A stretch of DNA of 64,000 nucleotides from CAZSBG01 sp964605145. Its GTDB lineage: Bacteria > Zhuqueibacterota > Zhuqueibacteria > Thermofontimicrobiales > Thermofontimicrobiaceae. The stretch covers positions 41,750-105,749 of the forward strand of contig CAZSBG010000005.1 in NCBI GenBank assembly GCA_964605145.1. Direction: 5' to 3'. Made by a program: the position numbers and the translations under genes. Below the pieces are notes generated by a model that was not told the origin of the DNA, did not search any database, and saw nothing but the letters and a program-made list of their open reading frames with translations. Position 1 is the stretch's first letter. Each line of letters opens with the position of its first letter. Below, one piece after another: positions 36,326-44,370 of the stretch.

Positions 36326-36377
36326 TTTTCCGGGTGGCGAAAAAAACTTTCAGTTGAAAATTTGGCCACCCGGAAAA
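36326..36377. repeat. 13-bp inverted repeat between the two barrel genes
   Basis: TTTTCCGGGTGGC (36326-36338) and GCCACCCGGAAAA (36365-36377) are exact inverses around a 26-base loop. The repeat lies 26 bp after the end of the first barrel gene. It may be a partial terminator or mRNA-stability element that lowers expression of the downstream genes. No T-tract follows the stem on the minus strand. Confidence 0.65.
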
Positions 36378-36402
36378 GATACTCAGTTCTGACAAAAATT
36401 GA

Positions 36403-37062
36403 CTATAATTTGTAGCTGCCCCACATGACACTAACTCCCATGCCCCATTCGTATCCGCTGTATTTATGGTTTTTATTGAAATCTATAAAATGATATTTCA
36501 TGTCGAAATTCAACCCCAGCCAACTGGACAACATAAAATTGACGCCACCACCGGCGTATCCGCCGCGATTGAATTCGGTGTTCACGGTAACTTCCTCATG
36601 AAATGCAGTTTCCTTCACATTCACAGTGGAAACCCAGTAAGGCCCGCCGCCAAGCGAAATATACGGGCGAAGTCCGCTCTGGTTTTCAGCCGAAAGCAGA
36701 TCGTACCGTACGCCCAGCAGGATCGGGGTTACAGCAAACACATCGACATTTGTGTTCGTATCATAGAGATATGTTTCTTCTTCAACATTTCCTACTGCTC
36801 CCAGGGTCACTTCAAAAAACATGTAGTCGTTCACGCGGGAGAACAAAAACAGCCATCCGCCTCCGCTGCCAACATTGACGGATGTATTACCAAAATGATT
36901 GGATACAGAGACCAAATCAGGATTATCTGCCATTTTCCAATAGGATCCCCGGAAACCGATTCCTGTGGATTTGACTTCGTCGTGTCTCGCGAAAGTTAAA
37001 CTTGAGAACAAGAGCAGAATGAATAAAACTGCCATGGCTTTGAATAATGATGATGATTTCAT
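36403..37062 (-). CDS. Outer-membrane beta-barrel protein
   Basis: The 219-residue product has a signal peptide ending at TFA (residues 1-25) and eight to ten amphipathic strands with the repeated pattern of small outer-membrane barrels (GIGFRGSYWK, YISLGGGPYW, GGYAGGGVNF). It ends on WGMGVSVMWGSYKL. It is closely similar in pattern to the N-terminal part of the barrel-transglutaminase protein downstream, so the two arose by duplication. GGAGGTG precedes the start. A near-consensus sigma-54 promoter lies about 60 bp upstream, and the next gene upstream encodes a sigma-54 activator. Confidence 0.82.
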   Translation of the reverse strand: MKSSSLFKAMAVLFILLLFSSLTFARHDEVKSTGIGFRGSYWKMADNPDLVSVSNHFGNTSVNVGSGGGWLFLFSRVNDYMFFEVTLGAVGNVEEETYLYDTNTNVDVFAVTPILLGVRYDLLSAENQSGLRPYISLGGGPYWVSTVNVKETAFHEEVTVNTEFNRGGYAGGGVNFMLSSWLGLNFDMKYHFIDFNKNHKYSGYEWGMGVSVMWGSYKL

Positions 37063-37119
37063 TTCACACCTCCGATATGGTTAGATTAAATGTATTGCAA
37101 AATTGCTAATGAAATCATA

Positions 37120-37135
37120 CGCAAAACCGGTGCCA
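37120..37135 (-). promoter_or_regulatory. Sigma-54 (RpoN) promoter
   Basis: On the minus strand the sequence reads TGGCACCGGTTTTGCG. It matches the -24/-12 consensus TGGCACGNNNNTTGCW at both GG and GC elements, with correct spacing. Transcription would begin near 37109, about 47 bases before the start codon at 37062. A sigma-54 activator gene lies directly upstream. Confidence 0.8.
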
Positions 37136-37280
37136 GAAATCTGAATGAAATTTATACCAGTATTAACTCAATAAATTCAAATTATTATATGGTTCATTCC
37201 GTAAATATGATAAAAAAAGCCGAATGCGGAAGTTTGAAAAATGCGGAATAATTCCGCATTTGTCCGGGGAAAATACAGTT

Positions 37281-39914
37281 TCATTCAGAAAATTGTTCAA
37301 TGATTTGCTGTAAAAATGAATGGTATTTTTTGGGAAGTCCTTTAAATGTGGATGATAGTTTGTTTTGATATTCCGGCTCATCGCTGTTCAGAGGGGCATT
37401 GCGAACATTGGTAATATACTCCTCGATTTTATTTTTGACGCGGAAGATGACATCCTCATCAGAACTGTTTGCAATGGACTTTGCGGCGCTGTGCAAATCA
37501 AAGTTGTGTTCGACAAAATGTTCGAAGCAAATGCCTCTGAAATGTTCGGTAATAGTGCCGCGGTCGCGATTGCCCAGGGCTTTGGCTGTTTGTGAAATTG
37601 CCGCGTGGGAAAATTGGAACGTTCGGAGGGATTCCAGTATCTGGATTTCGAGCGGCTGGTATTGAGTTTCGATATGTTCGGCCTGATCGATATGTTGTAT
37701 TTCGTCGCCCAAATCACTTTCGCGGATGCAATCTCGGCCTTCGCTCCGCGCCAGAATCGCGGCTCTTCGGATGACATTTTCCAACTCCCGCACGTTGCCC
37801 GGCCAATGGTATTTTTGCATCAACTCCATGGCCCGGTCGGAAAACGAATTTACGGTTTCATAGCGATGTTTTTGAAGAAAATGAGCCGCCAAAAGGGGGA
37901 TATCCTCCTTGCGTTCCCGTAGTGGCGGAATTGAAATGGGAAAACCATTGAGCCGATAGTACAAATCGGAACGAAACCTGCCTGTTTTCATCTCGTGCTG
38001 CAAATCTCGGTTGGTCGCAGCAATCACACGAACATCTGTTTTGATGGTCTGCTCTCCGCCAAGGCGCTCGAAACGACCTTCCTGCAAAACGCGCAGTAAT
38101 CGGGTTTGAAACTTTGGTGAGGTTTCTGTGATTTCATCCAAAAAGATGGTGCCGCCATTGGCCAGTTCAAATCGCCCTCGCCTGCGCGCCTGGGCGCCGG
38201 TGAAACTGCCTCGCTCGTGACCAAATAACTCGCTTTCCAGCAAAGTTTCTGACAGTGCGCCGCAATTAATCGCCATGAAAGTTTTGTCGTAACGCGGACT
38301 GGTCTCATGTATGGCATGAGCGATCATCTCCTTGCCGGTCCCTGTTTCTCCCAGAATTAGCACTGGAATGTTGTCGGAACTGACTTTTGCGACCAATTCC
38401 AGCACATGCACCATTTTTCCTTTTGGCGAGTAAATCAGATCCCCAAATTGGATGACTCGCTTCTTTTTTTCCGGAATAATGTAGGCATTCAGGTCCCTTA
38501 TTTCTTTTTCCAGTTGAAGTATGGCATGCTTTCGTTCATTGGCAATGTGCTGGCTCTGTTCGGAAAGAGATGATTCCTGTGCAAGCTGGTTTTCCATTTC
38601 TGTCAATTTGGATTTTGCTTCAGCCAGTTGGTTCTCTTTTGCGATAACCTCCTGCTCCAACATTGCCTTAACCGAATCGATGCGGGATTGTTTCTCCCTG
38701 GAAGAAATAACATTGCAATAAATTAAAACAGCAAAAAACAAAAGCGTGGGATAAAACAGCGGCAATGCCAGATTCATTTTACTGAAGAAAATTAGTGCGC
38801 CTGACCAGTAGCCGGCCAGCAATACCAGCGCTGAAAGAATCGAGATTTTTTTCGGAGTCCAGCGCCATACTACCCAGACGAAAATTCCAAAGCTAAAAAG
38901 AATGACCAATTGAAGAACAATCGACACTTCCCGTATGTAATTCTGGTGAATGATATTTTCGGCGAGCGTGACATGAATGAGTCCCGCCGGTATCAAAGAA
39001 GCTAACGGCGTGGAGACCAATGGCGCCGAGAGCGGCGGCCGGCCCGGGTCCGTCATTGCCACACAAACCAGTTTTCCCTCGAAATTTAATGAATCCGGGT
39101 TGGACTCATAAACCTGCAGAAGATCGACAAAGCTTATTGAATTGAGATTTTCCGCATTCCCGAAATGATTGAGCCGCACGCGGCCATGACGGTCGATGGG
39201 AATTGCAGTTTTATCAGTTGCTTCCGAAAAGATGACGCGCCCTTCATCAATGGTGATCTCTTTACCGAAATTCAGAAAAAGTCGCGCCAACTCTGCGCCA
39301 TAGGAAAGCATGTAGGTTTGCTCCGAACCAACAATCAATGGCACTTTTCGACTGACAGCGTCGGCGCCCAGATTGCTGAAGCCAATTCCGGCTGCTGCTT
39401 GCTCGATATTTTCAAGAGGCATCACCGGCTGAATTCCCTTGAACAAAAATGGCGGTTCATCGTGCGTTTCCTGCAGAGAGGAAAATTTCATGGACAGGCA
39501 GACATTACCGGCAGCCTCGAAAAAATTGACCAGATTCCGGTCGTATTCCTCGTGTCTTTTGTCCGCGCGGTCAAAAAGAATATCGATGCCAATGACGTTA
39601 GCGCCCAGCGAATTCACGATGTGCGTCAGAAATCCGTAATAGTCGCGGGTAATGGGCCAACCCAATGCATCTACATCCTGGTCCCCGATGAAGACAAAAA
39701 CAATATCGTCTGATAATTGCCGGGGACCACGAATTTTGAATTCAAGATCGATGAATGCATTGGTCAGGGTGCGGTTCCATTTGGTGGGCAGCGCGGATAA
39801 AATTAGTGCAATCACAAGAATCAAAAGCAAGCCGGGTATTTTTGCAGTCTGGTAAAACGTCCGAAGTTTTTTCATGGATTTGGAATATTTTATTTGATAT
39901 GTCTGAATTTCCAT
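37281..39914 (-). CDS. CHASE2-domain sigma-54-dependent transcriptional activator
   Basis: The 877-residue protein joins a membrane sensor to a transcription activator. An N-terminal helix (about 27-45) leads into a periplasmic CHASE2 domain (to about 310; DIVFVFIGDQDVDALGWPIT is typical). Three membrane helices, a coiled coil (about 410-480) and a sigma-54 AAA+ domain follow. The AAA+ domain has Walker A GETGTGKE, the sigma-contacting loop GSFTGA (usual GAFTGA with one change) and Walker B GGTIFLDEI. The C-terminal roughly 135 residues hold an HTH-like segment (AISQTAKALGNRDRGTITEH). It probably senses an envelope signal and activates the promoter at 37120. The start may instead be Met14 (39875). 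Confidence 0.9.
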   Translation of the reverse strand: MEIQTYQIKYSKSMKKLRTFYQTAKIPGLLLILVIALILSALPTKWNRTLTNAFIDLEFKIRGPRQLSDDIVFVFIGDQDVDALGWPITRDYYGFLTHIVNSLGANVIGIDILFDRADKRHEEYDRNLVNFFEAAGNVCLSMKFSSLQETHDEPPFLFKGIQPVMPLENIEQAAAGIGFSNLGADAVSRKVPLIVGSEQTYMLSYGAELARLFLNFGKEITIDEGRVIFSEATDKTAIPIDRHGRVRLNHFGNAENLNSISFVDLLQVYESNPDSLNFEGKLVCVAMTDPGRPPLSAPLVSTPLASLIPAGLIHVTLAENIIHQNYIREVSIVLQLVILFSFGIFVWVVWRWTPKKISILSALVLLAGYWSGALIFFSKMNLALPLFYPTLLFFAVLIYCNVISSREKQSRIDSVKAMLEQEVIAKENQLAEAKSKLTEMENQLAQESSLSEQSQHIANERKHAILQLEKEIRDLNAYIIPEKKKRVIQFGDLIYSPKGKMVHVLELVAKVSSDNIPVLILGETGTGKEMIAHAIHETSPRYDKTFMAINCGALSETLLESELFGHERGSFTGAQARRRGRFELANGGTIFLDEITETSPKFQTRLLRVLQEGRFERLGGEQTIKTDVRVIAATNRDLQHEMKTGRFRSDLYYRLNGFPISIPPLRERKEDIPLLAAHFLQKHRYETVNSFSDRAMELMQKYHWPGNVRELENVIRRAAILARSEGRDCIRESDLGDEIQHIDQAEHIETQYQPLEIQILESLRTFQFSHAAISQTAKALGNRDRGTITEHFRGICFEHFVEHNFDLHSAAKSIANSSDEDVIFRVKNKIEEYITNVRNAPLNSDEPEYQNKLSSTFKGLPKKYHSFLQQIIEQFSE

Positions 39915-40394
39915 TAATTAATCTAAACACTAACAGCGCCTCCGCAACGGTTTTGATCAGAGATAAATCAAAATTTTAATTTTCAATTTTCTGTCTGCGG
40001 TTCAGCCAGTTACAAATCGAATTGATTTTTATTGGAAAATTGGAACCCTGTGATTTTTCGATTTGACAATATTTAATCCTTTTTAATGCGTATTGAATGT
40101 AAAAGATTTCGGACAAAATGTCAAGGAAAAATGAATACCGATCTCGCTGTTATTTTAGGAGAAATATGCTTTTATTCAATTCGTTTATTAAAAACAGGTT
40201 TTGCATTACTGCAGTGAATTGAAAGAAAAAATTTTATATTGAAAAATGGAATTAAATTTCATATATTGAAATCGTGTTACTTCGGATCAAGGTTAAAAAT
40301 TTGGTACCGAAAAGTTTTTGAGATAGTTTCAAAATCGTTCCAAAGGCGAATTTCTTTTTTATTAGGATTCGTCCTTTATCAGGAGGAGGAAAAA
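39915..40394. other. Divergent intergenic region, AT-rich
   Basis: This 480-bp gap lies between the CHASE2 activator and the SixA-like gene. An 18-codon frame at 40165 (MLLFNSFIKNRF...) has AGGAGA before it but no other support. No hairpin or second sigma-54 site was found. Confidence 0.3.
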
Positions 40395-40856
40395 ATGGCA
40401 TTATATTTGGCTCAACACGGACGCAGTCTTTCACGGGATATTGACCCCGGGCAGGGTCTTTCTTCAGAAGGTATATTTGAAGTAGAGCAAATTGCTAACT
40501 TGGCCATGAAATATCGTATTCATGTGAGCTGCGTTAAACACAGCGGCAAAAAGCGGGCGCTGCAAACGGCTGAAAAATTTGCTTCCGCTTTAAATCCACC
40601 GCTCGGCGTTAAAAAAACGCGCGGCTTGAATCCAAACGATGATGTTGAACAGGTGGCTCATGAACTGAATCATGAAGAGAATCTCATGCTGGTGGGACAT
40701 TTACCGTATATGGAAAAATTGGTGTCTTTTCTGATTGTGGGAGATGTGGAACGACCCGTCGTAAAATTTCAAAATGGCGGCATCGTCTGTCTCGACAAGG
40801 AATCAGACGGAGATACCTGGTATATTAAATGGACACTTTTTCCGAAAATTGATTAA
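40395..40856 (+). CDS. sixA: SixA-type histidine phosphatase
   Basis: The 153-residue product belongs to the short branch of the histidine phosphatase superfamily. The catalytic motif is LAQHGRS, where RHG is often QHG in SixA-like proteins. The second histidine is in LMLVGHLPYMEKL, and the arginine of KRALQTAEKF completes the phosphate pocket. SixA removes phosphate from histidine-containing phosphotransfer domains or NPr. AGGAGGAGG just before ATG 40395 sets the start; an extension to 40239 is open but unlikely. It heads a row of plus-strand genes to 42682. Confidence 0.85.
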   Translation: MALYLAQHGRSLSRDIDPGQGLSSEGIFEVEQIANLAMKYRIHVSCVKHSGKKRALQTAEKFASALNPPLGVKKTRGLNPNDDVEQVAHELNHEENLMLVGHLPYMEKLVSFLIVGDVERPVVKFQNGGIVCLDKESDGDTWYIKWTLFPKID

Positions 40857-40874
40857 TTTCACGCGATGTTTATT

Positions 40875-41021
40875 ATGGGTATTTACGATAGAGATTACAT
40901 GCGGAAAGATCGGCCGAAAAAGAAGAAATCGGAAAAAAAAGTGACATGGTGGGAGCGATTCCGATTTCAGCTCTGGCTGCTTTTGCATCCTAAAAAAAAG
41001 CGAATAAAACAGGAAAAATAA
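40875..41021 (+). CDS. Small basic protein with MGIYDRDYMR N-terminus
   Basis: The 48-residue product begins MGIYDRDYMR, an N-terminal motif shared by several otherwise different bacterial proteins, including some rhomboid-like ones. A very basic stretch (RPKKKKSEKK) is followed by an amphipathic or short membrane-contacting segment (WWERFRFQLWLLLHP) and a basic tail. An in-frame ATG at 40866 would add three residues. The product could be a membrane-surface micropeptide; no function is known. It lies 18 bp after the SixA-like gene. Confidence 0.5.
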   Translation: MGIYDRDYMRKDRPKKKKSEKKVTWWERFRFQLWLLLHPKKKRIKQEK

Positions 41022-41075
41022 TTATTTGGAATCGATGAAGACTGACAACGACTACCGGTTGCGGCAGGAAACAGA

Positions 41076-41498
41076 ATGAACACAAAAATGCTGAATCGCA
41101 TTATCGAAAGATCGAAGCTGCCTGAATTGTTAGATGCACTTGTGAATCGATTGAGTCTCTCAGATTTGGTTTCATTCTTGTTGGAGGTATACCGGCAGCG
41201 AATCGCTGCAATATCCCGAAAATATTTGACTGATCAGTACGCAAAAAACCGTTTTGTCCAGCCATCTCCGCTTGATCCTAAAATTCTCCTCGTTTTCGAC
41301 CAGCAGCGCGGGAACGGAATGAATTATTACTCGTCCCTGTGCTTCCAGATTTACGAACAAAATATATCCGAGCAAAATTTTCTGCTTGTGGATGGCGGTT
41401 TCACGGACTGTACCCAACAATTTTTGAACAATCGAAAAGAGCGATTGCTCATCAGCGCCATTGGCAGCGAAAGGCTGTTGTCTTGCTTCGGCATTTGA
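41076..41498 (+). CDS. Hypothetical protein, 140 residues
   Basis: The start has GGCAGGAAACAG upstream. The N-terminal 45 residues form a leucine-rich helix (LLDALVNRLSLSDLVSFLLE), and the remainder looks mixed alpha/beta with two or three cysteines (NYYSSLCFQIYEQ, FTDCTQQFL). It has no signal peptide or membrane helix. I do not recognise the family. It lies 19 bp before the next gene, so the two are probably cotranscribed. Confidence 0.5.
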   Translation: MNTKMLNRIIERSKLPELLDALVNRLSLSDLVSFLLEVYRQRIAAISRKYLTDQYAKNRFVQPSPLDPKILLVFDQQRGNGMNYYSSLCFQIYEQNISEQNFLLVDGGFTDCTQQFLNNRKERLLISAIGSERLLSCFGI

Positions 41499-41517
41499 AT
41501 TTGACAGGAAAAACTCC

Positions 41518-41814
41518 ATGAACTGCAAGGATGATAAAACTAAATATAAATTCTGGGTTGGCATCGGGCTGATTTTCGCAAGCTATCTGGCCTGGGGTGC
41601 CACAGTCATTCTGGCAGCAATTGCCCTGAGGAAAAAAAGTGAGTTGTTATATTTCGCCACGACCGGAGTTTATATCCTGAACTGGGTGTTTTTTGGCGCC
41701 GGCCTGATCCTGGCAGGAAAGGAAGGTGTGCGTTTTTCAAAATTGCTGCTCAGAAAAGTATGGGATTTAGTCTCCCGAAAAAATAAAAGTGATCAAATTG
41801 AGTTTCCTGAATAA
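41518..41814 (+). CDS. Two-helix membrane protein (transporter-suffix-like)
   Basis: ATG 41518 has AGGAA upstream and gives 98 residues; a longer frame begins inside the previous gene. Two membrane helices (about 12-35 and 45-68) are joined by a short basic loop, and the second runs into the pattern GAGLILAGKEGV. This resembles the small transporter-suffix domain family, whose function is unknown. The C-terminus is basic and then acidic. Confidence 0.6.
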   Translation: MNCKDDKTKYKFWVGIGLIFASYLAWGATVILAAIALRKKSELLYFATTGVYILNWVFFGAGLILAGKEGVRFSKLLLRKVWDLVSRKNKSDQIEFPE

Positions 41815-41932
41815 ACACAACCTATGCCGAATTTCAACTGCTTCATACTTGAGAAATATTTCATTCTATCTTTACCCTTACTTTTCCTATCATTTCGTAC
41901 ATTATCCATAATCAATTTGAAAGGATTCAGAA

Positions 41933-42682
41933 ATGCTCAAAGACCATCATCTCATCAATGTCACTTCTGAAAACGTAGAAAAAACAGGATTTTTCTGTTA
42001 TATGAGCAAGCGAAAGACAGAGGGTTATCAGCAGAAACTGAGCTGGCTGAAAGACCGCTTTGCCGAGGGCATCCGCATTAAAATGCTTGAACTGCCGCAG
42101 CGAGGTTTCATTGAATACATCCCCGGGGAATATGCCTGGCGCGCCGTGAAAGCGGAGGATTTCATGTTTATTCACTGCCTGTGGGTTGTGGGAAAAACTC
42201 GCGGGCAGGGCATGGCCGGTCGCCTTTTGGAGGAAACCATCCGCGACGCCAGAGATGCGGGGAAAAAGGGCGTGGCCATGATCACCAGCGAGCGCGTGTG
42301 GCTCGTTGGGAAAAAGATACTGGAAAAACATGGATTTGAATCCGTAGCAGAAGAACCACCGTTCAATTTGATGGTGAAGAAATTTGAGGATGTGCCAGCG
42401 CCAACATTCTGTGGCGACTTGGAGCAGAAAGCGAGCCGTTTCGGTGAAGGTTTCACTGTCATCCGATCCGATCAGTGCCCCTACATTTCTGATGCGACCA
42501 ACACAATTATGAAATTTGCCGCCGAACGCGGGGAAAAATGTCAGGTTGTCGAATTGAAGACCAGCAGCGATGTGCGTGAAAAATCACCATCTCCGTATGG
42601 TGTTTTCAGTATTGTCCATGATGGAAAATTATTGGCCTACCATTATCTGTTACCCAAGGATTTGGCGAAGATTTTTGGGTAA
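41933..42682 (+). CDS. GNAT acetyltransferase with YoaP C-terminal domain
   Basis: The 249-residue protein has a GNAT fold in residues about 1-150, with the acetyl-CoA loop in WVVGKTRGQGMAGRLLEE. The C-terminal region (RSDQCPYISDATNTI onward) matches the YoaP-like extension found on a subset of GNAT proteins. The acyl acceptor is unknown. It stands 118 bp after the previous gene with GAAAGGA near the start. Confidence 0.83.
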   Translation: MLKDHHLINVTSENVEKTGFFCYMSKRKTEGYQQKLSWLKDRFAEGIRIKMLELPQRGFIEYIPGEYAWRAVKAEDFMFIHCLWVVGKTRGQGMAGRLLEETIRDARDAGKKGVAMITSERVWLVGKKILEKHGFESVAEEPPFNLMVKKFEDVPAPTFCGDLEQKASRFGEGFTVIRSDQCPYISDATNTIMKFAAERGEKCQVVELKTSSDVREKSPSPYGVFSIVHDGKLLAYHYLLPKDLAKIFG

Positions 42683-43450
42683 TACGTTTCATTTTATGAA
42701 TAGGTAAATTTGTTATTGATTTTTTGTGGTAAAAGTACAAATTATGGGATGTTCATGTATTAATAAATTTGAGGTATGAAATTTCAGAAGGGCCAAATAA
42801 AAATGGCACCCTATGGACTGAAATGCCCCAAAAAGTCATTCGTCCTTACATGAACATGACTCTGATCAATGTCATTAATTTCAGACCATCTGATCTGCCG
42901 TAAACTAAAGTCACACTGTTTCGTAGCGCGGGCATAAGTTGGTGTTTGGAAACAAGGTTTCAGTATCATTTAATAGACGGCATAATTTATTTACAGCCAG
43001 ATTCGCCCCGGGAAAGGAAAGAGATGTTCATTTGAGCTGGCGCAAGATTCGGGATTTGATGTCCACGAACTGTCGCGTAACGAATCGAATGAAAACAGAA
43101 AGCGGAGACATCCTTTTTATCCGCAAATGTACTGAGCCAGAAGATTTTCACAAAATGATTTATGATTCCTGAATCTGGATCATGTTCCATGCAAAACAAA
43201 ATAGTATAGCATAAAAATCTGTAGTGACCCATAAACTGTTTCAAAGAACAAAAATAGACCTAAGTTCAATACAGAAGATTGCGTATTGTCAATTTTGAGG
43301 TGTACTTAGGTTAAGCTTCGAATGGGAAGGTGGATAATCAAAACTCAGAGGAAAAACACTGCTGTTGAATTACAGCATCAATCCATGAAACTGGGCTGAG
43401 GATTTTTCTAACATAAACATTTTTCCAATCCATTGATTCAAAATAAATTA
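42683..43450. other. 768-bp intergenic region with hairpin and possible gene remnant
   Basis: A dyad ACCTAAGT (43258-43265) / ACTTAGGT (43304-43311) encloses a second inverted pair AATAC/GTATT. The stretch 42885-42925 is weakly like the repeats around the Xre gene. A coding-like fragment lies at 42939-43172. No terminator was identified with confidence. Confidence 0.35.
42939..43172 (+). CDS. Possible small or decayed gene
   Basis: A TTG-initiated frame encodes 77 residues; the second half (VHLSWRKIRDLMSTNCRV onward) looks more protein-like than the first. There is no good ribosome-binding site and no family match that I recognise. It may be the 3' end of a lost gene or chance. Confidence 0.2.
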   Translation: MVFGNKVSVSFNRRHNLFTARFAPGKERDVHLSWRKIRDLMSTNCRVTNRMKTESGDILFIRKCTEPEDFHKMIYDS

Positions 43451-44143
43451 TCACACAGCAAACCTCCTCAATACCACCAACCCATCCTCCACCGATTCCG
43501 CTCGCAGCACAAAATCAAAACAATTCAAACTCATGCACAGTTCAAAATCCCGTCTTGGTGCCCAGTCTATTTCAGGGTCGAAGAACTTTTGGGCGCTGTC
43601 ATAATTTCTCAGGTGGGCGACAATTTTGCCAAAATCGTTAGGTTTGTTTTCCAGTTCATTTTTCAGATATTGGGCCAGCAGCGTGTCCTCATCTGTTGGC
43701 CGAATCCCTGCGTAGCCCATGGCAATAAGGGACACATGCTCCGGGGCTTTCCGGCGAATGTAATTGACGACAGCCCCGGCATTGACAAAGCTGCCGGTGA
43801 TAATTTCGTCCGCGCCGGTCGCGTTGGCAATTCCCTGGGTACCGGCGCTGGTGGTATGCACAACAGTTTTGCCTGTGAAATCCACGCTTTCAATTATCGT
43901 TGGCGAGTTGCCGTAATCGAATCCAGGCTGAATGATGCCGCCCCGCTCGCCCATTAGGATGTAATCCGGGTTTTCTTTTTTCAGTCGATAGGCCAATTCG
44001 ATATCGCCTACAGGGAATATCTTTTCCGCCCCATTGTTGAATACATAACATTCCGTTGTGAACGCGCGAAACACATCGATAATAACGGTCAGGCCGGTCG
44101 CCCCTTTAGCGCCGGATATGAGTTTCAGAACTTTTATGGTCAT
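43451..44143 (-). CDS. comB: 2-phosphosulfolactate phosphatase family protein (ComB)
   Basis: The 230-residue product matches the ComB family: VIIDVFRAFTTECY near the N-terminus, GERGG, GNSP and HTTSAGTQG in the middle. ComB hydrolyses 2-phosphosulfolactate to sulfolactate on the route to coenzyme M, but many bacteria carry the family without the rest of that pathway, so the true substrate may differ. No comA or comC is nearby. GGAAAT lies before the start. Confidence 0.85.
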   Translation of the reverse strand: MTIKVLKLISGAKGATGLTVIIDVFRAFTTECYVFNNGAEKIFPVGDIELAYRLKKENPDYILMGERGGIIQPGFDYGNSPTIIESVDFTGKTVVHTTSAGTQGIANATGADEIITGSFVNAGAVVNYIRRKAPEHVSLIAMGYAGIRPTDEDTLLAQYLKNELENKPNDFGKIVAHLRNYDSAQKFFDPEIDWAPRRDFELCMSLNCFDFVLRAESVEDGLVVLRRFAV

Positions 44144-44202
44144 ATTTCCTGTATGCTGTGGTGATTGTTTTTTTCTTTATTCGAATATTGAATATTTTAT
44201 AG

Positions 44203-44330
44203 TGCAAAACCCGTAGGGTTTAAATATGGGTAGTAATTATTTATGTCGAGTCCAAAGTTCCGTCCCGTACGGGACGGAATTCCTGTCACCATAGGTTTAT
44301 GTTACCCATATTTTGTGCCTTACGGCACAA
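44203..44330. repeat. Palindrome-rich interspersed repeat
   Basis: Four dyads are packed into 130 bp: AAACCCGTAGGGTTT (44207-44221); AAATATGGGTA (44222-44232) with TACCCATATTT (44303-44313); a perfect 22-bp palindrome TTCCGTCCCGTACGGGACGGAA (44258-44279); and TTGTGCCTTACGGCACAA (44313-44330). The outer pair encloses the 22-bp palindrome, so the whole folds as a branched hairpin. Similar CCGTCCC/GGGACGG and TGCCTTACGGCA repeats are common between genes in Bacteroidetes-like genomes. It fills the space between comB and the UroD-like gene. Confidence 0.8.
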
Positions 44331-44370
44331 CCTTAAATCACTGCCCGTAAATTTCTCCTGACAGTACAAT

